DNA of 64,000 nucleotides. It comes from Streptomyces cyaneofuscatus (GTDB taxonomy: Bacteria > Actinomycetota > Actinomycetes > Streptomycetales > Streptomycetaceae). Shown here in pieces: positions 1-8,077 of the stretch. The stretch is taken from NCBI RefSeq assembly GCF_000718135.1, contig NZ_JOEM01000018.1, positions 1 through 64,000 on the forward strand, given 5' to 3'. Made by a program: the position numbers and the translations under genes. Each line of letters opens with the position of its first letter. Position 1 is the first letter of the stretch. The notes beneath the pieces are model-generated. The model did no database searches. It had not been told where the DNA came from and was given only the letters and a program-made list of their open reading frames with translations.

Positions 1-588
1 GCGTACAACACCCCCCTCCCCCAGGCCTACTTCACGCCCGCCCCGGCCCCCGCTCCCACCCCCGCGCGCCGTTCCACCGGAGCGACGGCCGCTCTCATCG
101 CCGTCGCGATCGTCGTGGCGACAGGCGCGGGCGGTTCCGTGTACGCGTTCATGAACAGCAAGGGCGGCGACACGCCCACCCCCGGCCCGTCCTCCTCCGC
201 CTCCGGCCACACGGCGGGCACCGACGACGGCGGCGTCCCGGAGGACTACCTCGGCACCTGGTCCGCCTCCCTCCCCGGCGACCGGGGCGCGTCCACCCGG
301 AAGCTGACCATCCGCCAGGGCGACGTCGGCGACCATGTCCTCTCCCTCACCGCCGAAGGCCCCCTGGCGCTGGGCGCCACGTACCACTGCGAGTTCACCG
401 CTCCCCTGGCCGCCCGTCCGGCCGACGGTGAACCGGTCCGCATCGGCCCCTCCACCGTCTCCGTGGGCCGCCCGGCCGCCTCCTGCTCGCCCGGGAAGGC
501 CACCGAGCTGACCCTCCTGCCGGACGGCACCCTGCGCCGGACGACGACCGCGTCCGGCGAGAGCCTGATCTACACCAGGTCGGACTGA
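1..588 (+). CDS. C-terminal part of a membrane-anchored protein, probably a Ser/Thr kinase (5' truncated)
   Basis: The reading frame is open from the first base, so the N-terminus lies outside the window. Visible in order are a proline/alanine-rich linker, one transmembrane helix (about residues 30-48 of the visible part, ATAALIAVAIVVATGAG), a Gly/Ser/Pro/Thr-rich spacer and an extracellular domain of about 110 residues with two cysteines (at YHCEF and SCSPG). In Streptomyces this layout of juxtamembrane Pro-rich linker, single helix and small outside domain is typical of eukaryotic-type Ser/Thr kinases. The kinase domain itself is not visible, so that identity is inference. The 3' end overlaps the convergent MFS gene by 19 bases. 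Confidence 0.6.
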   Translation, partial: AYNTPLPQAYFTPAPAPAPTPARRSTGATAALIAVAIVVATGAGGSVYAFMNSKGGDTPTPGPSSSASGHTAGTDDGGVPEDYLGTWSASLPGDRGASTRKLTIRQGDVGDHVLSLTAEGPLALGATYHCEFTAPLAARPADGEPVRIGPSTVSVGRPAASCSPGKATELTLLPDGTLRRTTTASGESLIYTRSD

Positions 589-1838
589 GCGGACGACTCC
601 TCCGCGGAAGAAGAGGACGCCGCGTCCGTACGCCGCACCGCTCCTCCCGCCGGCCGCAACGCCCCCGCGACCAGCGCCGCCGCCGCCAGCAGCACCAACA
701 CCACGATCATCGCCAGCCGCAGGCCCACATGGTCGGCCAGGAACCCCAGCGCGGGCGGCCCGACCAGGAACGCCACATAGCCCGCCGTCGCGACGGCCCC
801 GACCCGGGCCGCGGCCTCCTTCTCGCCCTCCCCCGCCGCCGAGATCGCGACCGGGAAGCCCAGCGAGGCGCCGAGGCCCCACAGCACGACCGCCGCACCG
901 GCCAGCAGCGCGCTGGACGAGAAGATCACCAGCGCCACCCCCACCGTCGCCACGACCGCGCTCGCCCGGACCACGGCCGCCGGGCCGAACCGCACCAGCA
1001 GGGGCCCGCCCGCGAACCGGCCCGTCGTCATCGCGACGGCGAACAGCATGAACGTCAGCGAACCCGCCGTCGCACTCGTCCCGTGACCGTCCACCATCAG
1101 CAGCGGCAGCCAGTCGTTGGCGGAGCCCTCCGCGAACGCCATGGCCAGCACGATCAGCCCGATCAGCACCAGCCGCCGGTCGCTCCACACAGCCAACTGC
1201 GCGCGCAGGCCCCCGGTCCGCTCCCCGTCACCGGCCCCCGTCTCCTCGCGCCCGGTCCCCGAGGGGATGGCGCGTACGGTCCACAGCCCGGCCACCGCGG
1301 CGGCGACGGCGATCGCCGTGAGGTGCCAGCCGACCGGGAACGCCACCGCCGTCAGCCCCATCCCCAGCAGCGCGCCGAAGACCGTACCGAGGCTGAAGCA
1401 GCCGTGCAGCACCGGCAGGACCGGGCGCCCCGCGGCCCGCTCCACCGCGGCGCCCTCGATGTTGAACGCCACCTCCGCGAGCCCCATCCCGGCCCCGAAC
1501 AGGGCCAGTCCGGCGAAGACCCCGCCGGACACCTCCAGGGCCGTGCCCCCGGCGATCACCAGCAGCCCGGCGACGAACAGCCCCGCCCCGACCGCGATCA
1601 CCGGCCGGCCGCCGTACTTGCGCACGAGCCCGCCGGAGATGAGCACACCCCCCATCGAGCCGACCGAGAGACCGAACAGCACCAGCCCCATGGCACCCGT
1701 GGAGGCGTCCAGCGCGTCCCGTACGGCGGGGGTCCTGGCGACCCAGGAGGCCAGGCTCACCCCGGCGGCGAACATGAAGAGGAAGAGCGCGGCGCGCCAG
1801 CGTCGGGTGGGTGCGTCCATGACCGGCAGGTCCTTCAT
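570..1838 (-). CDS. MFS transporter (YbjJ-like)
   Basis: A 422-residue major facilitator permease with about 12 hydrophobic helices. The first (FLFMFAAGVSLASWVARTP) is followed by a loop and the A-motif-like GGLVRKYGGRP after helix 2. The start chosen is the ATG at 1838 (MKDLPVMDAP), which gives normal MFS length; the frame stays open further upstream but the extension is charged and arginine-rich, unlike a transporter N-terminus. A second ATG lies 6 codons in. The sequence resembles the YbjJ-like branch of MFS; the substrate cannot be told from sequence. The C-terminus ends in a Ser/Glu-rich tail and overlaps gene 1 tail to tail. Confidence 0.85.
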   Translation of the reverse strand: MKDLPVMDAPTRRWRAALFLFMFAAGVSLASWVARTPAVRDALDASTGAMGLVLFGLSVGSMGGVLISGGLVRKYGGRPVIAVGAGLFVAGLLVIAGGTALEVSGGVFAGLALFGAGMGLAEVAFNIEGAAVERAAGRPVLPVLHGCFSLGTVFGALLGMGLTAVAFPVGWHLTAIAVAAAVAGLWTVRAIPSGTGREETGAGDGERTGGLRAQLAVWSDRRLVLIGLIVLAMAFAEGSANDWLPLLMVDGHGTSATAGSLTFMLFAVAMTTGRFAGGPLLVRFGPAAVVRASAVVATVGVALVIFSSSALLAGAAVVLWGLGASLGFPVAISAAGEGEKEAAARVGAVATAGYVAFLVGPPALGFLADHVGLRLAMIVVLVLLAAAALVAGALRPAGGAVRRTDAASSSSAEESSAQSDLV

Positions 1839-2133
1839 GAGAGCGGCGCCTCTGCTATCCAGCTGGGGGACGGGGGAAACGGATGTGCGCCTGAAGCGTA
1901 CGGTCGCGCGCACCGCCGCCACAGGGCCTTTCGCCTCCTGCGTCCGGGCTGCGACCAGGCGGTTACCGCTCTCCCCAGGACTCCGCCCGGTCCGTACGCC
2001 GCAGACCGCTGACCCGGGAGGCCGGGAGCCGCCCGGCCCGGGAGGTGCCCGCGAGGGAGTCGCCGGTGACCGGGACGTCGAAGGCCAGGTCGAGGCGCAT
2101 CGGTCACCCCCAACCACCCCTGCCCGAAACCCA
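1839..2133. other. Intergenic region between divergent MFS and GNAT genes
   Basis: About 300 bases between two divergent starts. I see no convincing ORF or RNA. The palindrome at 2134-2155 closes the right-hand side; promoters for both genes must lie here but no clear -35/-10 pair stands out. Confidence 0.5.
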
Positions 2134-2155
2134 GTTGCGGGAGCGCTCCCGCAAC
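2134..2155. promoter_or_regulatory. 22-bp perfect palindrome, LacI-family-type operator
   Basis: The core TTGCGGGAGCGCTCCCGCAA is a perfect inverted repeat, extended by one G:C pair on each side. Its centre GGGAGCGCTCCC is the centre of the Streptomyces CebR operator (TGGGAGCGCTCCCA). It ends 16 bases before the ATG of the acetyltransferase, just upstream of the ribosome site, where a bound repressor would block transcription. It could alternatively act as an RNA hairpin in the leader. Confidence 0.65.
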
Positions 2156-2171
2156 CCCAAGGATCGGCGCC

Positions 2172-2804
2172 ATGACCCACGCCATCCTCCGCCCGTACCT
2201 CCCCGAGGACCGCGACGCCCTCTTCGACATCTGCGTACGCACCGGGCACGAAGGCGGCGACTCCCGCCACCTCTACGAGGACCCCGACCTCCTGCCGAAC
2301 ATCTTCGCCGCGCCCTACGTCGTCCTCGAACCCGACCTCGCCTTCGTCGTGGAGGACGGCGGACGGGCCGTCGGCTACATCCTCGGTACGGCGGACACCG
2401 CGTCCTTCGTCGCCCGCTACCGCGCCGAGTGGCTCCCGGGCCTGGTGGACCGCTACCCCGCCCCCGTACAGCCGCACTCCCCGTCAACCCCCGCCGAGAT
2501 GATGACCGGCCTCATGCACGACCCGGAGCGCATGGTGCTGCCGGAGCTGGACGCCTATCCGGCCCACCTCCACATCGACCTGCTGCCCAGTCACCAGCGG
2601 TACGGGTACGGGCGCCGGCTCATGGAGACCTTCCTCGACGCGCTCCACGCCCGGGGCGTTCCGGCGGTCCACCTCTCCATGCTCACCAGCAACACCCCCG
2701 CACGCGCCTTCTACGACCGCGTCGGCTTCCACGAGATCGCCGTCCCGGATCCGGGGCCCGTCACCTATCTCGGCCGTAGTACAGCAGCGACTCCGCCGCG
2801 TTGA
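2172..2804 (+). CDS. GNAT family N-acetyltransferase (OGA-domain-like)
   Basis: A 210-residue acetyltransferase. A beta-strand/helix start (ILRPYLPEDRDALFDICVRTG) is followed by VEDGGRAVGYILG and the acetyl-CoA site region HIDLLPSHQRYGYGRRLM, then MLTSNTPARAFYDRVGF, the usual C-terminal GNAT signature. The overall layout resembles the bacterial GNATs related to the acetyltransferase-like C-terminal domain of metazoan O-GlcNAcase; this relationship is from memory and moderate. The ATG at 2172 follows an AAGGA ribosome site. Expression is probably controlled through the palindrome at 2134-2155, suggesting a link to sugar availability. The 3' end overlaps the convergent remnant at 2761-3206. Confidence 0.85.
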   Translation: MTHAILRPYLPEDRDALFDICVRTGHEGGDSRHLYEDPDLLPNIFAAPYVVLEPDLAFVVEDGGRAVGYILGTADTASFVARYRAEWLPGLVDRYPAPVQPHSPSTPAEMMTGLMHDPERMVLPELDAYPAHLHIDLLPSHQRYGYGRRLMETFLDALHARGVPAVHLSMLTSNTPARAFYDRVGFHEIAVPDPGPVTYLGRSTAATPPR

Positions 2805-3206
2805 TCAGGATCAGCGTGTGGACGAACCGCGTCGGCCCCGTCGGCGGGTACCGCCACGACAGCGGCCACGTCCCGCCCCCCAGCGCCGGGACCGGTACGT
2901 AACTCACCCGGTGCCTCGTCGAGTTCAGGATCGTGACCTCGCGCGGCCAGCAGCGGTGCACCGTCGAGCCCGCGGTACGAGGAAGTAGACCCCGCGCCGA
3001 CCGTTCGCCTCGGTCACCACCGGGCCCGGTTCACCGCCGACCAACTCCTCCATGAGGTCGGCCAGCCGCCGCCCTGTCTCGCCGTCCACGCGGACCGCGT
3101 CGAATTGCACGCCCGCCTTGCGGAGTTGGAATCCCGAGTCCGGGACCCACCCGATATTGCGTTCACCATTCAGTGCATTCACAGGGGCGATTGTGACCCC
3201 GATCAC
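2761..3206 (-). pseudogene. Frameshifted conserved Streptomyces protein (often annotated bifunctional primase/polymerase-like)
   Basis: Two partial minus-strand frames make one protein. The first (start 3206) reads AGVQFDAVRVDGETGRRLADLME and then EANGRRGVYFLVPR. After the run of three C at 2969-2971 the match continues in another frame: GSTVHRCWPREVTILN, VSYVPVPALGGGTWPLSW, FVHTLILINAAESLL. Adding one base in that G/C run would restore a continuous protein. These segments match a family I recognise next to XRE/DUF397 pairs in Streptomyces. The ATG at 3206 may not be the original start, since the first 25 residues do not look like the family. The cause is either real gene decay or a single-base sequencing error. 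Confidence 0.6.
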
Positions 3207-3339
3207 CTAGCGTTCTCTACGACTGGCGAGGGGCGTCGCACACCCGTTGACCTGCACGAACTTCGCTGTTGGGCAGCTGATTTCAGCCACGTCGCGTAGT
3301 GACCGGTTGAGTTCGGTTGAGTCGAAAAGAGATCACCTC

Positions 3340-4176
3340 ATGGCAAGTGCGGAGAACAAGGAGACGGCCAGTCCGGCGGCGAAGCTGGTGGCCAAAGTGA
3401 CGCGCATGCTGCGTGTACAGCGGGACTGGTCGCAGGACCGACTGGGGGACGAGCTCGGCTACTCGGCCGCTGCGGTCAGCGCCATGGAGACGTGCGCGCA
3501 GCCCGCCAGTGACGCGATGCTGGTGGCGCTGAAGCGGGTGCTGAGCGAGGGCAGCGATGTCTTCGAGACGGCGCGGCTGTACATGCGGATGGAACGGCTG
3601 CCCGAGCAGTTCAAGGACTACGCACTGTTGGAGCAGGCCGCGATCAGCCTCCAGTTGTTCGCCGCGAACGTCATCCACGGGCTCTTCCAGACGGAGGCGT
3701 ACGCGCGGGCGCTCATCGGTGGCGGATATCCGCCGCTCTCCGACGAGCGGGTGGAGGAGCTGGTCCAACTGCGGATGGCGCGCAAGGCCCTCTTCGACCG
3801 CGACCCGCTGCCGATGATCGAGATCATCATCGACGAGTCCGTTCTGCGCCGCTTCATCGGCAGCGAGGAGATCATGCGGGAGCAGCTGCTTCATCTCGTG
3901 GAGTGTGCGCGGCGGCGCCATGTCACGCTGCTGGTGCTGCCCATGGATGCCGGGAAGTATGGGGAGTACGCGGGTGATCGTGGCTCGATGAGCCTGCTGG
4001 AGACTCCGGAGCATGAACATCTCGTCTATCTGGAGCCGCAGGACGAGAGCCTGCTCATCAGCGACCCGGCAAAGGTGAGCACCTACGCCCAGCGCTATGC
4101 GAAGATCCGGTCACAGGCCCTGGGTCCTCGTGAATCGCTGGACCTCATCATGCGGTTGGCAGGAGTGAAGGAATGA
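3340..4176 (+). CDS. XRE-family HTH regulator with DUF5753 domain
   Basis: A 278-residue protein. The N-terminal helix-turn-helix (about residues 15-70: LVAKVTRMLRVQRDWSQDRLG and YSAAAVSAMET) is followed by the long DUF5753 region (QLFAANVIHGLFQTEAYARAL; IEIIIDESVLRRFIGS; LLVLPMDAGKYGEY; YLEPQDESLLISDP). The start at 3340 (MASAENK) is preferred over the upstream in-frame ATG at 3247 because an AAAGAGAT ribosome site precedes it and the family begins near here. Genes of this type regulate, and form a functional pair with, the DUF397 protein encoded immediately downstream; the two overlap by ATGA. Confidence 0.9.
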   Translation: MASAENKETASPAAKLVAKVTRMLRVQRDWSQDRLGDELGYSAAAVSAMETCAQPASDAMLVALKRVLSEGSDVFETARLYMRMERLPEQFKDYALLEQAAISLQLFAANVIHGLFQTEAYARALIGGGYPPLSDERVEELVQLRMARKALFDRDPLPMIEIIIDESVLRRFIGSEEIMREQLLHLVECARRRHVTLLVLPMDAGKYGEYAGDRGSMSLLETPEHEHLVYLEPQDESLLISDPAKVSTYAQRYAKIRSQALGPRESLDLIMRLAGVKE

Positions 4177-4409
4177 GCAGCACGCTTCGATGGTTCAAGT
4201 CGAGCTACAGCAGCTCCAGCGGCGGCGACTGCATCGAGGTCGCCTTCGACTGGCGTACGTCCTCCTACAGCAGCGGCAGCGGCGGCGAGTGCGTCGAGGT
4301 CGCCGCCTGCCCTCACGCCGTCCACATCCGTGACTCCAAGGTCACCGACGGGCCCGCCTTCGCCGTCGCCCCCGACGCCTGGTCCGCCTTCGTCACCTGG
4401 GCGGACTGA
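4173..4409 (+). CDS. DUF397 protein with internally duplicated N-terminal motif
   Basis: A 78-residue acidic protein whose start codon overlaps the stop of the XRE regulator, so translation is coupled. DUF397 proteins normally have a single W/F-x-K-S-S-Y-S start motif. Here the 20-residue block occurs twice in a row, residues 7-26 (WFKSSYSSSSGGDCIEV) and 27-46 (WRTSSYSSGSGGECVEV). It is followed by the usual HIRDSK and WSAFVTW ending. XRE/DUF397 pairs in Streptomyces have been linked to antibiotic production and differentiation and have been likened to toxin-antitoxin pairs; the exact role here is unknown. Confidence 0.9.
   Translation: MSSTLRWFKSSYSSSSGGDCIEVAFDWRTSSYSSGSGGECVEVAACPHAVHIRDSKVTDGPAFAVAPDAWSAFVTWAD
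4191..4310 (+). repeat. 60-bp in-frame tandem duplication inside the DUF397 gene
   Basis: Bases 4191-4250 and 4251-4310 encode two similar 20-residue blocks (W..SSYSS.SGG.C.EVA). The DNA copies have diverged at many positions, so the duplication is not brand new. Confidence 0.8.
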
Positions 4410-4487
4410 CCCCGCTCGGCGGTCCCGTGACCGGGCATGACTGAATACCCCCACCAGAACGTTCAACTCAGGGGTGGGGGGCACCAC

Positions 4488-5915
4488 ATGATGAACAGAC
4501 GTACCCGTACGCGTACGGCCACGCTCGCCGCGCTCGCGGCCATGACCGTCGCCGCGAGCACGCTGGCCGACGGGACGGCGGTCGCCGCGCCGGTTCCGGT
4601 GCCGCAGGACATCAACGGGGACGGGTACCGGGACGTCGTCCTGCCCGCGCCCGGGGCCTCCGTCAAGGGGCGGTGGGCGGCCGGGGCCCTCGTCGTGCTC
4701 TACGGGTCGGCCAAGGGGGTCTCCGCTGCCAAGCGGGCCGTGATCACCCAGGACTCGCCGGGGGTGCCGGGGGCGGCCGAGGCCAACGACCGCTTCGGGG
4801 CGTCCAGCGCCATCGCGGACCTGGACAAGGACGGGTACGCGGACGTGGTCGTCGGTATCCCGTACGAGAGCGTGGGGACCACGCAGGCGGCCGGTTCTGC
4901 GGTGGTCCTGTGGGGCAGCAAGAACGGTCTCGTCTCCGGGGCCGCGCTGCCGACCCTGGTCGAGAAGAACGGCAACGCGGGGCGGGACGTCGCTGCCTGG
5001 TCGGGGCCGGACGGGGCTCAGATCCTCGTCGTGAACAACAACAACACCACCCGGCTGACCGGGCCCTTCACGCGGGCCGGGAAGCCGAAGTCGTCGTACC
5101 TGCACGACGAGACGGGCTGGATGCGCTCCGCCTCGTACGGGGATCTGAACGGGGACAAGGCGGCCGACCGGGTCCTCGTCACCGGGCGCGCGGGCGGGGG
5201 GAGCGGTGGCCTTGTGTACGTGAACTCCCTGGTGGAGGTCAGCCCGTCGGACCGCCGGATGACCGGCGGGGACGGGCTCACCTCAGCCGTCGGGGACGTG
5301 AACGGCGACGGTTACGGGGACGTGGTCGTCGGCGATCCGGACGAACTGACCGCCGAGGGGCGTTACGGCCATCTCGGCGGGGCCGTGCACGTCTGGTTCG
5401 GGTCGGCGAACGGGGTGGCGTACGACAAGGCGCCGATGACCGTCCACCAGGACACGGCGGGCGTGCCGGGCTCCGGTGAGCGGCACGACGACTTCGGTGC
5501 CTCCGTGGCGGTCGCGGACCTGGACCGGGACGGGAAGGCCGAGATCATCGTCGGCGCGCCGGGCGAGGCCATCGGGACGAAGGCGCGTGCGGGGACCGTG
5601 GTGGTGGTTCCGGGGCGCGCGGCCGGGCAGCTGGGGGCGGGCTCGTACACCTTCTCGCAGGACACGGCGGGGGTGCCGGGCGCGGTCGAGGCGGAGGACG
5701 CGTTCGGCGCGACGGTGAGCGCCGGGGACCTGAACCGGGACGGGCGGCCGGAGCTGGTGGTGGGGGCCGCCTGGGAGAACGGCCAGGGCGGGGTGTGGGT
5801 GCTGCCGGGCGGTGCGTCCAAGCCCGTCTACGCCTCGTCGGTGTCCTTCGGGCCCGGCGGGCTGGGGCTGCCGAGGGACAGCGGGCTGCTGCTGGGCGGC
5901 AACTTCCAGTCGTGA
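4488..5915 (+). CDS. Secreted FG-GAP/VCBS repeat protein (integrin-alpha-like propeller)
   Basis: A 475-residue exported protein. The signal peptide has an Arg-rich n-region (MMNRRTRTRT), an Ala-rich core and likely cleavage after AVA-AP. Six or more FG-GAP/EF-like calcium loops follow: DINGDGYRDVV, DLDKDGYADVVVG, DLNGDKAADRVL, DVNGDGYGDVVVG, DLDRDGKAEIIVG and DLNRDGRPELVVG, each with the FGASVAVADLD-type blade entry. This is the seven-bladed integrin-alpha N-terminal fold, with no added catalytic domain visible. The start at 4488 follows a strong GGGGTGGGGGG site; an upstream in-frame ATG (4437) would place a non-signal sequence first. Ligand and role are unknown. Confidence 0.88.
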   Translation: MMNRRTRTRTATLAALAAMTVAASTLADGTAVAAPVPVPQDINGDGYRDVVLPAPGASVKGRWAAGALVVLYGSAKGVSAAKRAVITQDSPGVPGAAEANDRFGASSAIADLDKDGYADVVVGIPYESVGTTQAAGSAVVLWGSKNGLVSGAALPTLVEKNGNAGRDVAAWSGPDGAQILVVNNNNTTRLTGPFTRAGKPKSSYLHDETGWMRSASYGDLNGDKAADRVLVTGRAGGGSGGLVYVNSLVEVSPSDRRMTGGDGLTSAVGDVNGDGYGDVVVGDPDELTAEGRYGHLGGAVHVWFGSANGVAYDKAPMTVHQDTAGVPGSGERHDDFGASVAVADLDRDGKAEIIVGAPGEAIGTKARAGTVVVVPGRAAGQLGAGSYTFSQDTAGVPGAVEAEDAFGATVSAGDLNRDGRPELVVGAAWENGQGGVWVLPGGASKPVYASSVSFGPGGLGLPRDSGLLLGGNFQS

Positions 5916-5924
5916 GGTGAGCCG

Positions 5925-5955
5925 TCCTGCATCCGGCGCGCTGCGGGATGCAGGA
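5925..5955 (+). terminator. Hairpin terminator after the FG-GAP gene
   Basis: TCCTGCATCC (5925-5934) pairs perfectly with GGATGCAGGA (5946-5955) around an 11-base loop, 10 bases after the FG-GAP stop codon. There is no T-run, as is common in Streptomyces. It covers the alternative ATG at 5948 of the next gene, which argues for the start at 5963. Confidence 0.65.
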
Positions 5956-5962
5956 TGGACTC

Positions 5963-6388
5963 ATGCCCACGCACCCTGTACCCGTACCCGTACCCGTTCT
6001 CGTCTACGACGGCGACTGCGCCTTCTGCACGACCTCGGTGAACGTCCTGAACCGGTGGGTGCGGCCGCGCTGCACCGTCACCCCGTGGCAGTTCGCCGAC
6101 CTGGACGCGCTCGGCATCGCCCAGGAGCGGGCCGAGCACGAGGTGCTGTGGGTCTCGCCGCTCGGCACGGTGTACGGCGGCGCGCAGGCCGTCGCCAAGC
6201 TCCTGCTGAGCGCGGGCGGCGGCTGGGCGTGGCTGGGCGGCCTGCTCACCCTGCCGCCGGTGCGGTGGATCGCCCACGGGGCCTACCGGCTCATTGCCGC
6301 CAACCGCACCCGCCTGCCGGGCGGCTCACCGGCCTGCGCGCTGCCGGCGAACCGACGGCCGGGCGCGAAGCCCTCGAAGGCCCTCTAG
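5963..6388 (+). CDS. DCC-family thiol-disulfide oxidoreductase-like protein (DUF393)
   Basis: A protein of about 141 residues. The N-terminal strand VLVYDGDCAFCTTSVNVLN carries the family signature D-x-x-C-x-x-C, which gives the DCC family its name and resembles a thioredoxin active site. Later comes the typical WVSPLGTVYGGAQAVAKLL region, a hydrophobic stretch (WLGGLLTLPPVRWIAHGAYR) and a short Pro/Arg tail. Six-base CCCGTA-type repeats encode the VPVPVPV run before the first strand. The start at 5963 is chosen because 5948 falls inside the preceding terminator. The function of the family is poorly known. Confidence 0.85.
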   Translation: MPTHPVPVPVPVLVYDGDCAFCTTSVNVLNRWVRPRCTVTPWQFADLDALGIAQERAEHEVLWVSPLGTVYGGAQAVAKLLLSAGGGWAWLGGLLTLPPVRWIAHGAYRLIAANRTRLPGGSPACALPANRRPGAKPSKAL

Positions 6389-7104
6389 ATCCTGTCGCCC
6401 TGCCCGCCCGGGCTCTCCGGCTGGCCCCGGCGCTCCGTCGTCTGGCCGAAGAAGTAGCCCAGGACGATCAGAAAGCTGTTGCTGATCAGCTCGGAGACGG
6501 TCGTGCCCAGGAACATCGCCACCACCAACGTGACGGCCAGCCCGACGAGAAGGAACGCGCCGACCATCGGCGCGATCGCATCACGGGCGAGCATCTTCGA
6601 GCGGTAGGACCACCGGCGTTCCGATAACTGGATCTTCAGCAGCGCCACATCGCGCTCACGCTGGAACTGGAGTGTGCTCTCCTCCGAGGCCACGGCCCGC
6701 ATCGCAGCCTCGGACTCGACGGACTGCCGCTCCAGATCGTCCAACTGGTCGATGAGCGCCTGTCGATCCTCGCCCTGCGGCAGCCGGTCGATGAGCTCGC
6801 GCAGGCCCGAGATCTTCTGCTCGCTGCGCAGTTCATTGAGCCGGTCAACGATGAGCCTCTTCCGCTGCAGCAGGACCGGCAGCAGGCTGACGCCCTCGTC
6901 AGCGGCGACGACCCACGCCTTCAAGCTGATTCGGGGTAACTGATCGACATGCTGGATCGCGTCATTGACGCGGTCGAGCGCCGCCTCCAGACCTTGCAGA
7001 TCGGCGGCCTCGATCTGGGCACCCCCGAGCCCCATCGCCTCCAGAACGCTCTCCGTCATTCCGGCGAAATTCGCCGGCCCGGCCGCTCGCCCGCCTACAC
7101 CCAT
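6385..7104 (-). CDS. Coiled-coil membrane protein of unknown function
   Basis: About 239 residues. The N-terminal two thirds is charged and strongly heptad-like (LLQRKRLIVDRLNELRSEQK; LIDQLDDLERQSVESEAAMR; TLQFQRERDVALLKIQL), indicating a long coiled coil. Near the C-terminus are two close hydrophobic segments (APMVGAFLLVGLAVTLVVAM and SNSFLIVLGYFFGQ) that would anchor it in the membrane. The start at 7104 is used because it has a GGGGAAG site; an upstream TTG at 7155 is weaker. No catalytic motif or family recognised. The stop codon and that of the convergent DCC gene share the four bases CTAG. Confidence 0.75.
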   Translation of the reverse strand: MGVGGRAAGPANFAGMTESVLEAMGLGGAQIEAADLQGLEAALDRVNDAIQHVDQLPRISLKAWVVAADEGVSLLPVLLQRKRLIVDRLNELRSEQKISGLRELIDRLPQGEDRQALIDQLDDLERQSVESEAAMRAVASEESTLQFQRERDVALLKIQLSERRWSYRSKMLARDAIAPMVGAFLLVGLAVTLVVAMFLGTTVSELISNSFLIVLGYFFGQTTERRGQPESPGGQGDRI

Positions 7105-7296
7105 GTCTTCCCCACGTCCCCTGGACTCCGGCACCCAGGTACCACCTTGGTCCAAATCGAAGCGACTGGCAGCGACTTCGGGAATCGTCAGGCGCGGAGT
7201 CCGCGCAGCTGCTCCGGATCGTGCTCCGGCCGTGACGTCCTCGTGCCCGAAACCGAGTCATGCGGCGCCCCTCCCGCATGATCGGCCGGACAGCTC

Positions 7297-7839
7297 CTAG
7301 GAGGGGCCCTGCTTCCAGTCCTCGACGAGGAGGCCGAGCAGCACCTCGTCCATGAACTCGCCCAGCACCCAGGCCGAGGAGCGCAGGACCCCCTCACGGA
7401 CGAAGCCGTTGCGTTCGGCGGAGCGCTGCATCGCCGTGTTGTCCGCGAGCGTCTCGATCTGGAGCCGGTGCAGGCTGCGCACGGCGAACGCGTAGTGGCA
7501 CAGGGTCGCGACGACGTCCGTTCCGTACCCCTTGCCCCGGGCGGCGGGCACCAGCCCGAGGCCGATGTGGGCCGACCGGTTGTGGGTGTCGATGCCCCAC
7601 AGCGCCGCGATACCGATGACCGTGGAGCCCTCCAGCTCCACCACCGAGAAGGAGATACGGTCCTCCTTCTCCTCGGCGTCCACCGACAGCGGCGAGTCCT
7701 TGGCGTCCGGTGACAGCGGCCGCCAGGGCACACCCGAGGCCCGGGCGGCGTAGACCACGTCGTTGTAGAGCTCGGTCATCAGGACCGGTATGTCGTCCTC
7801 GTGCCGGGCCCGGAGCCCGATCCTTCCGCCTGTGAGCAT
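7297..7839 (-). CDS. GNAT acetyltransferase (RimJ/RimL-like)
   Basis: A 180-residue GNAT. It opens with GGRIGLRARHEDDIPVLM, typical of the RimJ/L type that acetylates protein N-termini or small molecules. The acetyl-CoA loop is GLGLVPAARGKGYGTDVVATL (Q/R-x-x-G-x-G/A pattern), followed by LHRLQIETLADNTAMQRSAER and NGFVREGVLR, the usual asparagine-containing end of the fold. The ATG at 7839 follows GGAAG. The gene stands alone between a coiled-coil protein and a divergent secreted protein; the substrate is unknown. Confidence 0.88.
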   Translation of the reverse strand: MLTGGRIGLRARHEDDIPVLMTELYNDVVYAARASGVPWRPLSPDAKDSPLSVDAEEKEDRISFSVVELEGSTVIGIAALWGIDTHNRSAHIGLGLVPAARGKGYGTDVVATLCHYAFAVRSLHRLQIETLADNTAMQRSAERNGFVREGVLRSSAWVLGEFMDEVLLGLLVEDWKQGPS

Positions 7840-8077
7840 GCGAGCTTCCTATCCGACGGGGTTCGGCGGCGGCAATCGGTTAAGGCCCCGTCCACCTCCC
7901 GGCCTCCTCCCCGGGCACGTCCCCGCGCTCGCGTGCGCGTGGGGCAGCAGGGGGCGCGAAAAGTGTGCTGCGTTGTCAGCGACGTGCCTTATTCTGCGAT
8001 CCTGGCCGCGCCCCAGCTCTTCTCTCTCATCTCGGGTGACGCGCGGCCCCTTTCATACCGTGGGGGTATCAGTAACT

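Noticed and set aside
7790..8077. Upstream extension of the propeller protein
   Set aside because: Overlaps the GNAT start and lacks a signal sequence; the signal peptide begins after the GTG at 8078.
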